From Acinetobacter celticus (GTDB lineage: Bacteria > Pseudomonadota > Gammaproteobacteria > Pseudomonadales > Moraxellaceae), in assembly GCF_001707755.1 (NCBI RefSeq), contig NZ_MBDL01000008.1, positions 186,001-250,000 on the forward strand: a DNA stretch of 64,000 nucleotides. The letters are read 5' to 3'. Numbering within the stretch: position 1 is the stretch's first letter; every line of letters begins with the position of its first letter. The notes beneath the pieces are model-generated. The model worked only from the letters and a program-made list of their open reading frames with translations, had not been told where the DNA came from and made no database searches. A program made the translations under genes and the position numbers. Shown one piece after another: positions 26,154 to 33,486 of the stretch.

Positions 26154-27884
26154 ATGCGTCCAGATGCCAAAGCGGAAGGACCGCGTCAGTCCATGTCATG
26201 GCTACATACATGGGCCAGTTTAATTTTAGGCTGGCTGTTATATGCCATCTTTCTAACAGGCACTTTAAGTTTTTTTCAAAATGAAATTACTGTGTGGATG
26301 AAACCCGAGTTACATCAATCTGTACCTCAAGCTTCTCAAATTCAGCAAACCAAAGTCGCGCTAGATTATTTACAACAACATCATCCACATGCAGGAAGTT
26401 GGAGCATTCAACTGCCCAACTCGCGTCAAAACACCACACAACTGACCATTCGTGAGCAAGGCGAAGACCCGCGCGCGCGTAGAGGTGGTAAACGTATTAC
26501 ACTTGATAGTGCAACAGGTCAAGTTCTGGAAGCTCGTGACACACGTGGCGGTAGTTTCCTTTATCGATTCCACTTTGAACTCTATGGCTTGCCTCGTCTT
26601 TGGGCACGTTGGCTGGTTGGTGTCGCCACATTACTGATGTTAGTCGCTATTATCAGTGGCGTAATTACCCATAAAAAAATCTTTAAAGATTTCTTCACTT
26701 TTCGTTCAGGCAAAGGACAACGCTCTTGGTTAGATGCACACAATGCAACCGCCGTACTGGCGCTACCCTTTCATATAATGATTACATTCAGTGGTTTATT
26801 GTTGCTGATGTTTATGCTGATGCCTTGGGGAATAGAACAGATTTATGAAAACCGTGGACAATTTCTGCAAGAACAAAACCGTACTATGGTGCAAGGTGGA
26901 AAGGTAGAAAATAAAAACCAAGCCACAAACCAACGCCAAGGCGCGAATGAAAATAGTGCTGAACATGGCAACCTGCAAACCAGAGGCAATGGCGAAAGTA
27001 GACGTCAACGTGAAAAGCCCCAAGCACATCCCGCACCGCTGGCAGGTTTAACAACTATAATTGAAAATGCACAATTGCAATGGAAGTCTAACCCCATTGG
27101 AAGCATCAATATTATTGCCCCCAATACCAATCAAGCCCAAATTGAATTACGTGCTTTGCACGGTGAAAGTGTTGCACATCGTAATGTTTATCAAACTCTA
27201 AATTTTGATGGTGTGACGGGTCAAAAGATTATAGATGAAAATGACCGTCTCAATAATCCATCCATTCCAATGGGCATTTATAATGTTGTTACTACGCTAC
27301 ACGAAGCTCGTGGTGTCGATTTAGCACTCCGTTGGTTGCTATTTTTATCGGGTATTGTTGGCACGTTAATGGTTGCTACAGGTTTAATTCTTTGGTGTGT
27401 TAAACGCGCTCCACAACAGCAAAAACAAGGGTATAAATCTTTCGGCTATCGTCTGGTTGAAGTCACGAATATTGCAGCAATTATTGGGCTACCAATTGCT
27501 TGTGCTACCTATTTCCATGCCAACCGATTTATTCCCAGTCACTTAGAAAATCGCTTAGATTGGGAAATACGAAGTTTCTTTATTGTCTGGTTGCTTACCC
27601 TTATCTATGCAATGTTCCGTACTCATCGTCAAGCATGGTTAGAACTTTTGGCTTTGGCGACTGTGGCATTCGCGTTATTGCCCATCATTAATTTTACTAC
27701 TGGCGGTCAAGCACTTTGGAATAGCATTGCAAATGACCAATGGATGATTGCCAGCTTTGACCTTGCGATGTGGGTACTGGCCACCTTGTTTGCCTATTCA
27801 TTCTATAAGGTAAAAAAGCATAAAGGCTTACCCGCTAAAAAATCCAAAGTGCCAAAAATCACAGCACAGGAGACTGACGCATGA
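26154..27884 (+). CDS. PepSY-associated TM protein, putative siderophore-iron reductase
   Basis: A 576-residue inner membrane protein of the PepSY_TM family. Helices lie at about 20-40, 150-172, 198-225 (with HNATAVLALPFHIMITFSG) and near 390-420, 437-456, 468-483, 493-515 and 525-545. Several membrane His residues (HNAT, FHIM, LHEARG) could bind heme or metal, as proposed for FoxB/PiuB-like ferrisiderophore reductases. A Gln/Asn/Arg-rich periplasmic insert sits at about 245-290. It lies between DUF3649 and DUF3325 genes, with start and stop overlaps, in a Fur-box-preceded operon. Reductase activity is an inference from the family. Confidence 0.82.
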   Translation: MRPDAKAEGPRQSMSWLHTWASLILGWLLYAIFLTGTLSFFQNEITVWMKPELHQSVPQASQIQQTKVALDYLQQHHPHAGSWSIQLPNSRQNTTQLTIREQGEDPRARRGGKRITLDSATGQVLEARDTRGGSFLYRFHFELYGLPRLWARWLVGVATLLMLVAIISGVITHKKIFKDFFTFRSGKGQRSWLDAHNATAVLALPFHIMITFSGLLLLMFMLMPWGIEQIYENRGQFLQEQNRTMVQGGKVENKNQATNQRQGANENSAEHGNLQTRGNGESRRQREKPQAHPAPLAGLTTIIENAQLQWKSNPIGSINIIAPNTNQAQIELRALHGESVAHRNVYQTLNFDGVTGQKIIDENDRLNNPSIPMGIYNVVTTLHEARGVDLALRWLLFLSGIVGTLMVATGLILWCVKRAPQQQKQGYKSFGYRLVEVTNIAAIIGLPIACATYFHANRFIPSHLENRLDWEIRSFFIVWLLTLIYAMFRTHRQAWLELLALATVAFALLPIINFTTGGQALWNSIANDQWMIASFDLAMWVLATLFAYSFYKVKKHKGLPAKKSKVPKITAQETDA

Positions 27885-28219
27885 TGTTCTTTCTCTTTAT
27901 TTGGACCATGAGTAATTTAGGTTTCTTTGCACTTGCAAGCTCTATGGCTAAACATCAAAAACAGATTTTCGGTCATGAATTGGATGTCCAAAAAACAAAG
28001 TTCACCACAATAATGGGTTGGATTTTGTTAATAATTGCTCTATTTATTTGTATCGTTTCTGGTTCTGTCAGCAATATGATGAGCTATTGGCTAGGTGCTT
28101 TAACTTTTGCAGCCTTATTCACAGGACTATGTTTAAGCTATTTAGAAACAAAGATGAAAACCATAGCCATCATCACCGCTGTCATAGCTACACTTTCTGG
28201 GCTCATTCATCTCTTCTGA
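27881..28219 (+). CDS. DUF3325-type small membrane protein
   Basis: A 112-residue protein with four predicted helices (about 1-20, 45-63, 68-87 and 93-111), fitting the DUF3325 family. Its ATG overlaps the PepSY stop by 4 bp, so it is translationally coupled. Together with the two genes upstream it forms the three-gene DUF3649-PepSY-DUF3325 cassette known next to TonB-dependent siderophore receptors. No enzyme motif is visible, and its role is inferred only from this association. Confidence 0.72.
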   Translation: MMFFLFIWTMSNLGFFALASSMAKHQKQIFGHELDVQKTKFTTIMGWILLIIALFICIVSGSVSNMMSYWLGALTFAALFTGLCLSYLETKMKTIAIITAVIATLSGLIHLF

Positions 28220-28238
28220 ATAAAGCATTCCACCACAA

Positions 28239-28264
28239 AAGCCAATCTTCGGATTGGCTTTTGT
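28239..28264 (+). terminator. Rho-independent terminator of the iron operon
   Basis: AAAAGCCAATC, a TTCG loop and GATTGGCTTTT form a strong stem with a short T run, 20 bases after the DUF3325 stop. Confidence 0.85.
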
Positions 28265-28310
28265 ATTACAACCGATTAGGCTATGCATATTCTGCCCTTT
28301 TGGATTTACT

Positions 28311-28826
28311 ATGTCTGATCTTCCTATCTCCCCAGAGCTATTTAACCGTGCAACAGCGGGCAACCGTGAAGCACAATTTGAACTTGCTGAAATTTATATG
28401 CAAAGTGAAAATGAAGAACATGTCGAACTTGCCGAAGAATGGGCACTAAAAGCCGCTCAACTGGGTCATGTAGAAGCCATGTATTGGCTGGGTGAAGGTT
28501 ATTCATTTTATGCAAAAGAATTACTTGAAGAAGACCCTGAAGAAGCCAAAACCTATTTTGAACATGCTTACCGTTGGTTAAAACAAGCCAGTGAAAGTCA
28601 TCATGCGGGTGCGATTTTAGAATTAGCCAGTTTATACCGAAGTGGCAATGGCACAGAAAAAGATGTTGCTCAATCTGTAGAACTGGTAAAACAAGCAGCA
28701 GAGTTGGGTGAAGCACAAGCCATGCGTGACTTGGCTTGCATTTATGAACATGGTTTAGGGGTAGATGCAGACGATGCAAAGGCCGATTACTGGAACGATA
28801 AAGCTCATATTGCTGAAGAAAAATAA
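28311..28826 (+). CDS. Sel1-repeat (TPR-like) protein
   Basis: A 171-residue acidic protein built from Sel1-like helical repeats, with the signature words EAQFELAEIY, VEAMYWLGEGY, AGAILELASLYRSGNGTEKD and AQAMRDLACIYEHGLGVDADD. The start at 28311 (MSDLPISPELF) is chosen; a longer frame from a TTG at 28254 would run through the terminator of the previous gene. It has no signal peptide, so it is cytoplasmic, probably a protein-protein interaction scaffold. It stands alone between two terminators. The partner is unknown. Confidence 0.85.
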   Translation: MSDLPISPELFNRATAGNREAQFELAEIYMQSENEEHVELAEEWALKAAQLGHVEAMYWLGEGYSFYAKELLEEDPEEAKTYFEHAYRWLKQASESHHAGAILELASLYRSGNGTEKDVAQSVELVKQAAELGEAQAMRDLACIYEHGLGVDADDAKADYWNDKAHIAEEK

Positions 28827-28836
28827 GATTTAAACC

Positions 28837-28863
28837 AAGCCCGTCTATTGATGGGCTTTTTTC
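28837..28863 (+). terminator. Rho-independent terminator of the Sel1 gene
   Basis: AAGCCCGTC and GATGGGCTT pair (one wobble) around TATT, followed by a T run, 11 bases past the stop codon. Confidence 0.85.
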
Positions 28864-28880
28864 ATGCAAATCATTCGTTC

Positions 28881-29813
28881 TTAAAATTTCCGCACAAAAA
28901 TAATCTCTAAATCCTGTTTAGGTATAAAACCTTTTTTAACCATTTGAAATTGTGTTGGACTTATTTTTTTCACATCTCCTTCCCAACAAAAGGAAACCAA
29001 TTCATTTGAATCACGCTCAATGGTAAGTTTAAAGTTTTGAATTGGCTTTGCCCAATTGGCACCTGTTTTTAAAATATAACCCAAGGCTTGATAAGGTGCA
29101 TGTTGTGATTTTGCCTTTTTTAAACCTGCTTTAAAATTCTGATCCATACAATAAGTTTTTATGTCTTCTTCTGGATACACGGCTACAGACCCACCAACTA
29201 GCGGTGCGTATTGATGTTGCACGTGGGTTAAAGCATTTGCTTTAAAGGTTTGCTTCCAACTGTAAATCACTTGAGCAGACCATGTAATGACTTCATTTTT
29301 ATCTTTTGGCAGTGCTTTTTGTAGTTCTGTATTTTTACAATTTCTCAGTTTGTTCTCAAAAATTTCATATGCATAATCTTGCCGATTCCACGGATTCAAC
29401 ATTTCTTTTTCAGTAAAACCGCATTCTTTAAATGCAACCGTTAAATCAAGTGGTGCCGACTTTTCATCTTTTTGAATAAATGTACGCACATGCATGTCTG
29501 GTTGTATCGATTTCCCATTGATCTGAACCTTAAAGCTTTTAAGCAATCGCTCTGTATCTGCAAAATCAGATTCAAAAAAGTTCTCAATTTTAGGAAGCGG
29601 AAATAAAATGGTTTCAGTAATGTCTCGAGGACTTAAATTTTTAAATTGATAATCGACTTGAATCATTTTTTTACTGATCAATAAATCTTCACTCAGCATT
29701 TGAACATCTTTGTTTTTAAGATACTGTACACCGCCCGTGGCGACATAGCCTGTGGAATCATTGGCCAATGTTGACATAGAAATTACACTTAAAATGATCA
29801 TTACTTTTTTCAT
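28881..29813 (-). CDS. DUF4424-type exported protein
   Basis: A 310-residue protein with an N-terminal signal peptide (MKKVMIILSVISMSTLA, cleaved about residue 17). The mature start NDSTGYVATGGVQYLKNKDVQMLSEDLLIS and the ITETILFPLPK stretch match the DUF4424 family as I remember it. Four Cys in the mature part could form disulfides in the periplasm. The start at 29813 is preferred over a longer frame to 29858 because it begins the signal peptide. It is divergent from the SAH riboswitch/ahcY unit. The function is unknown. Confidence 0.72.
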   Translation of the reverse strand: MKKVMIILSVISMSTLANDSTGYVATGGVQYLKNKDVQMLSEDLLISKKMIQVDYQFKNLSPRDITETILFPLPKIENFFESDFADTERLLKSFKVQINGKSIQPDMHVRTFIQKDEKSAPLDLTVAFKECGFTEKEMLNPWNRQDYAYEIFENKLRNCKNTELQKALPKDKNEVITWSAQVIYSWKQTFKANALTHVQHQYAPLVGGSVAVYPEEDIKTYCMDQNFKAGLKKAKSQHAPYQALGYILKTGANWAKPIQNFKLTIERDSNELVSFCWEGDVKKISPTQFQMVKKGFIPKQDLEIIFVRKF

Positions 29814-29915
29814 GATTATTGTTCTACTCCAAGTCAGCTCACTAAATTGAGCAGCCATTATTTAATCAATTCTACACCTCAAAGACTTATCAGTTAGATA
29901 TTAATCAATTTCAGA

Positions 29916-29944
29916 TTGGAACAAAATTCATTTCCAAGTACAAT
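29916..29944 (+). promoter_or_regulatory. Sigma-70 promoter of the ahcY riboswitch transcript
   Basis: TTGGAA (29916-29921) and TACAAT (29939-29944) are spaced exactly 17 bases. A start near 29951 would place the first transcribed bases right at the 5' side of the riboswitch P1 stem. Confidence 0.7.
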
Positions 29945-29950
29945 ACTCCG

Positions 29951-30066
29951 CTAGTCGAGGGGTGCTGCGACGTTTTACACATTAGCTTATCAATGCTAAA
30001 GGTAAAATCGCTAGGCTCGACCATCGATCAAATGTTCAATTTGGTCAACAACGGCATCCGCGAACA
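29951..30066 (+). ncRNA. S-adenosylhomocysteine (SAH) riboswitch
   Basis: The leader of ahcY carries the conserved SAH-riboswitch core: GAGGGGTGCTGCGAC at the 5' side, GGCTCGACC closing the stem, and CAACGGCATCCGCG downstream. P1 pairs GTCGAG (29954-29959) with CTCGAC (30016-30021). The pseudoknot pairs GGGTGC (29960-29965) with GCATCC (30054-30059), with one G-U. Known SAH riboswitches turn on ahcY when SAH accumulates by freeing the ribosome site. Here the site (AGGAGAT) lies about 30 bases downstream, just before the ATG at 30103. Promoter, aptamer and gene are in the right order, so the call is strong. Confidence 0.9.
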
Positions 30067-30102
30067 TAACGATCCAATCTATTTTTTATCTAGGAGATCC
30101 AG

Positions 30103-31485
30103 ATGAACGCGGTTACTGCTTCATTTACAGATTACAAAGTTGCTGATATTTCACTTGCTGATTACGGCCGTAAAGAAATCAAACTTGCAGAAGCAGAAAT
30201 GCCTGCACTGATGGGCTTACGCAAACGCTATTCAGCGGAAAAACCACTTGCAGGCGCGAAAATTCTCGGCTGTATTCACATGACCATTCAAACTGCGGTT
30301 TTAATTGAAACCCTCGTTGAATTGGGCGCAGAAGTTCGTTGGACGTCATGTAATATTTTCTCTACTCAAGACCATGCTGCTGCCGCAATTGCTGCTGCGG
30401 GTATTCCTGTATTTGCTTGGAAAGGCGAAACTGAAGAAGAATACAACTGGTGTTTAGATCAACAAGTAAATGTAAATGGTACGCCTTGGGATGCCAACAT
30501 GATCTTGGATGATGGTGGTGATTTAACATTACTTGTTCATGAAAAATACCCAGAAGTGATTGCAAAAATTCACGGCGTAACTGAAGAAACAACAACAGGC
30601 GTACAACGTCTGTACGAAATGCTTCGTGACGGAACACTAAAAGTTCCTGCAATCAACGTAAATGACTCAGTTACTAAGTCTAAAAACGACAACAAATACG
30701 GTTGCCGTCACTCGTTAAATGATGCGATTAAACGCGGTACAGATATGCTTTTATCTGGTCGTCGTGCACTTGTGATCGGTTATGGTGACGTTGGTAAAGG
30801 TTCTGCACAATCACTTCGTCAAGAAGGTATGATTGTACGTGTAACTGAAGTTGATCCAATCTGTGCTATGCAAGCATGTATGGACGGTTATGAAGTTGTT
30901 TCTCCATACAAAAATGGCGTGCAAACTGGTAAAAAAGAAGACATCAATCTTGACCTTCTTCAAAATACAGACTTGATCGTAACAACAACGGGTAACTACC
31001 ACGTTTGTGATTCTGCAATGTTAGATTCACTAAAAGCAGGTTCAGTTGTATGTAACATCGGTCACTTTGACACTGAAATTGATACCAACTACTTACGTGG
31101 TTACAAATGGGTTGAAGTTAAACCTCAAGTACACCAAGTGTATCGTTCAGAAGACGAAAATAACTACCTAATCCTTCTTTCTGAAGGTCGTTTAGTGAAC
31201 CTTGGTAATGCAACGGGTCACCCTTCACGTATTATGGACGGTTCTTTTGCCAACCAAGTATTGGGTCAAATGCATTTATTTGCTGAAAAATTTGCTGATC
31301 TTCCTGAATCTGAAAAAGCGGCTCAAATCCGTGTAGAACTTATTCCTAAAAAATTAGATGAAGAAGTTGCAGCGGCAATGGTTCTTGGTTTTGGTGGCGT
31401 GTTGACACAATTAACACAAGTTCAAGCTGATTATTTGGGTGTTGCCGTTGAAGGTCCATTCAAATCTGAGACTTATAAATATTAA
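30103..31485 (+). CDS. ahcY: S-adenosylhomocysteinase
   Basis: A 460-residue NAD-dependent enzyme that splits S-adenosylhomocysteine into adenosine and homocysteine, clearing the inhibitory product of methylations. Signature residues include [15 protein letters not shown] (about 57-71), the catalytic stretch [20 protein letters not shown] (about 185-204) and the NAD-binding GYGDVGKG (about 226-233). The C-terminus ends in PFKSETYKY, with the Lys and Tyr that close over NAD. It has a strong ribosome site and lies under a SAH riboswitch. metF follows 199 bp on, after a REP-like pair. Together they recycle homocysteine toward methionine. Confidence 0.98.
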   Translation: MNAVTASFTDYKVADISLADYGRKEIKLAEAEMPALMGLRKRYSAEKPLAGAKILGCIHMTIQTAVLIETLVELGAEVRWTSCNIFSTQDHAAAAIAAAGIPVFAWKGETEEEYNWCLDQQVNVNGTPWDANMILDDGGDLTLLVHEKYPEVIAKIHGVTEETTTGVQRLYEMLRDGTLKVPAINVNDSVTKSKNDNKYGCRHSLNDAIKRGTDMLLSGRRALVIGYGDVGKGSAQSLRQEGMIVRVTEVDPICAMQACMDGYEVVSPYKNGVQTGKKEDINLDLLQNTDLIVTTTGNYHVCDSAMLDSLKAGSVVCNIGHFDTEIDTNYLRGYKWVEVKPQVHQVYRSEDENNYLILLSEGRLVNLGNATGHPSRIMDGSFANQVLGQMHLFAEKFADLPESEKAAQIRVELIPKKLDEEVAAAMVLGFGGVLTQLTQVQADYLGVAVEGPFKSETYKY

Positions 31486-31488
31486 TAA

Positions 31489-31524
31489 CCCTCACCCCAT
31501 TCCTCTCCCAGAGGGATGGGGGTG
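31489..31524. repeat. REP-like palindromic element, copy 1 (after ahcY)
   Basis: CACCCC...CCTCTCCC and its imperfect complement AGAGGGATGGGGGTG form a GC-rich hairpin three bases after the ahcY stop. The CCCTCTCCC words recur at 31613, 45937 and 45989, so it looks like a dispersed REP unit, and it could also end the ahcY transcript. Confidence 0.65.
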
Positions 31525-31612
31525 ATCACCTGATTAATAAACGAATGAAATTCAATTTCGTTCATGTAAATTAATTTGGTTTGTTCCCTGCAAAATATTC
31601 AGTAATGAATAA

Positions 31613-31647
31613 CTCCTCTCCCTTTGGGAGAGGTTAGGGAGAGGGTG
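31613..31647. repeat. REP-like palindromic element, copy 2 (before metF)
   Basis: CTCTCCCTTTGGGAGAG is a near-perfect hairpin followed by GTTAGGGAGAGGG. It is in inverted orientation to the element at 31489, about 90 bases away, as in paired REP (BIME-like) arrangements. Confidence 0.7.
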
Positions 31648-31684
31648 AAAATGAATAAAAAGTCTTATAAAAAAGGATTTAACC

Positions 31685-32521
31685 ATGACCAAACGTGTTC
31701 CTATTTCGTTTGAATTCTTTCCGACCAAAACAGATGTCGGTGCGGAAAAACTTCGCGTTGTTCATCAAGAACTACAACTATTGAACCCCGATTTTTTCTC
31801 TGTGACTTATGGTGCGGGCGGTTCAACCCGTGAACGTACTCTAGCTGCCATCAATGACTTTAATGGTAAAGGTACACCTGTTGCCCCTCACCTATCGTGT
31901 ATTGGTGATGACAAAGCACGTATTGCAGAACTGCTTGATTTGTATCAATCACAAGGTATTGACCGTATTGTTGCATTGCGTGGTGACTTACCGTCAGGTC
32001 AAGTCGGCTTAGGCGAATTACCTTATGCAACCGACTTGGTACGGTTTATTCGTGAACATTCGGGCGATCACTTTCAAATTGAAGTGGCGGCTTATCCTGA
32101 AATGCATCCACAAGCTGAAAGTTTTGACTTAGACATTCAACGTTTTTGTGACAAAGCCAATGCTGGTGCAAATGCGGCAATTACTCAATTCTTCTTTAAT
32201 CCAGATGCCTATTTCTACTTTGTAGACCGCATTCAAAAAGAAGGTGTTGATATTCCAGTTGCGCCAGGCATTATGCCCATTACCAATGCCAGTAATCTTA
32301 TTCGCTTCGCAGATGGTACAGGTGCTGAAATTCCACGTTGGATTCGCAAGCAATTGGCTGTCTATGGCGATGACACTGCAAGTATTAAAGCTTTCGGCCA
32401 TGAAGTTGTAGTGAATTTATGTGAACGCCTGATTGCAGGTGGCGCACCAAGTTTGCACTTTTATACCATGAACCAAACTGAACCTAACCGTCAGTTGGTC
32501 TTGGACTTAGGCTTAGCTTAA
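31685..32521 (+). CDS. metF: Methylenetetrahydrofolate reductase
   Basis: A 278-residue FAD enzyme that reduces 5,10-methylene-THF to 5-methyl-THF for methionine synthesis. Family features are the N-terminal SFEFFPTK with the catalytic Glu, VTYGAGGSTRERT (about 40-52), LRGD (about 98-101), VAAYPEMHPQA and the C-terminal GAPSLHFYTMNQ. Its position after ahcY matches the homocysteine-recycling module. Whether it shares the riboswitch transcript depends on read-through of the REP-like hairpins in the 199 bp gap. Confidence 0.96.
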   Translation: MTKRVPISFEFFPTKTDVGAEKLRVVHQELQLLNPDFFSVTYGAGGSTRERTLAAINDFNGKGTPVAPHLSCIGDDKARIAELLDLYQSQGIDRIVALRGDLPSGQVGLGELPYATDLVRFIREHSGDHFQIEVAAYPEMHPQAESFDLDIQRFCDKANAGANAAITQFFFNPDAYFYFVDRIQKEGVDIPVAPGIMPITNASNLIRFADGTGAEIPRWIRKQLAVYGDDTASIKAFGHEVVVNLCERLIAGGAPSLHFYTMNQTEPNRQLVLDLGLA

Positions 32522-32536
32522 TTTTAAATATATTAT

Positions 32537-32564
32537 TTGGCTTAATTTCGATTAGGCCAAATTG
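32537..32564 (+). terminator. Possible metF terminator hairpin
   Basis: ATTTGGC and GCCAAAT pair, and an inner TAAT/ATTA flanks a TTCG loop, with one unpaired base on each side. Only a short, interrupted T run follows, so termination strength is uncertain. Confidence 0.4.
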
Positions 32565-32599
32565 AATTCCTTTTTATTGATTGTTGAGAGCCATACCAC

Positions 32600-33316
32600 A
32601 TGTCGCGTTTTTTTATTCAAGCAGATTTAGCTGTAAATACGCATGTTGAATTAACGGATACTGTCTTTCACCATTGGGTGAAAGTATTACGTGCTCAAGT
32701 CGGTGAAAGCGCAACCTTATTTAATGGACAAGGCGGTGAATATCAAGCGACACTGACCGAAATCAATAAAAAAACAGCCACTGTTGTTATTCAGCAATTT
32801 AATCCAGACAACCGTACACCTGCATTTACAACCCTATTGGGTCAAGTGATGAGTAAAGGCGATCGTATGGATTATGCTATTCAAAAAGCTGTGGAATTAG
32901 GTGTTTCAAACATTCAGCTACTCACTTCTGATCGCTGTGAAATGCGTTTAAAGTACGATCGAGACCAAAAGAAAATAGATCATTGGCAAGGTATTGCAAT
33001 TGCCGCTTGTGAACAATGTGGAATGAACACAGTCCCTACAATTTATGCACCCGTCAGTTTAGACAATTGGCTTGCATCTCAACTTCCTGCGACTAAACTC
33101 GTGCTGGCTCCAAATAAAGATGAAACTGATGTACTGGTAGATGCAACCAAAGATATTGCGCTCTTAATTGGCCCAGAAGGTGGATTGAGTGAAGCAGAAA
33201 TCCAACTGGCCAATCAGGCAGGCTTTAAAAATTGGTGTATTGGTTCGCGCGTATTACGTACAGAAACTGCACCTATTGTTGCGCTCTCTATTCTGAACTA
33301 CAATTTTGTGCTTTAA
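32600..33316 (+). CDS. rsmE: 16S rRNA (uracil-1498-N3)-methyltransferase
   Basis: A 238-residue SPOUT methyltransferase. The N-terminal PUA-like domain shows HHWVKVLRAQVGE and LFNGQGGEY (about 24-51). The C-terminal trefoil-knot SAM site shows KGDRMDYAIQKAVELGV, LIGPEGGLSEAEI (about 191-203) and the final GSRVLRTETAPIVALSILNY. RsmE methylates U1498 of 16S rRNA using S-adenosylmethionine, producing SAH. It stands downstream of metF, possibly in the same transcript (79 bp gap). Normal length. Confidence 0.95.
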   Translation: MSRFFIQADLAVNTHVELTDTVFHHWVKVLRAQVGESATLFNGQGGEYQATLTEINKKTATVVIQQFNPDNRTPAFTTLLGQVMSKGDRMDYAIQKAVELGVSNIQLLTSDRCEMRLKYDRDQKKIDHWQGIAIAACEQCGMNTVPTIYAPVSLDNWLASQLPATKLVLAPNKDETDVLVDATKDIALLIGPEGGLSEAEIQLANQAGFKNWCIGSRVLRTETAPIVALSILNYNFVL

Positions 33317-33486
33317 TTCATCTGAATTATAGATTTCTGTATATGATTTGATTGATTTTTAACTATAAGCTTATTAGTCTTAACGTTAGAGATCTAAAAA
33401 TCCAATTATATTGATAAGAAAATATCGTTTGGACCAATAAAAATAGCAATTTCCGCGACTGTATTTTTAATAAGGCATTTATATTG

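Noticed and set aside
28254..28310. N-terminal extension of the Sel1 protein from TTG
   Set aside because: It would run through the terminator of the preceding gene; the ATG at 28311 gives a normal protein.
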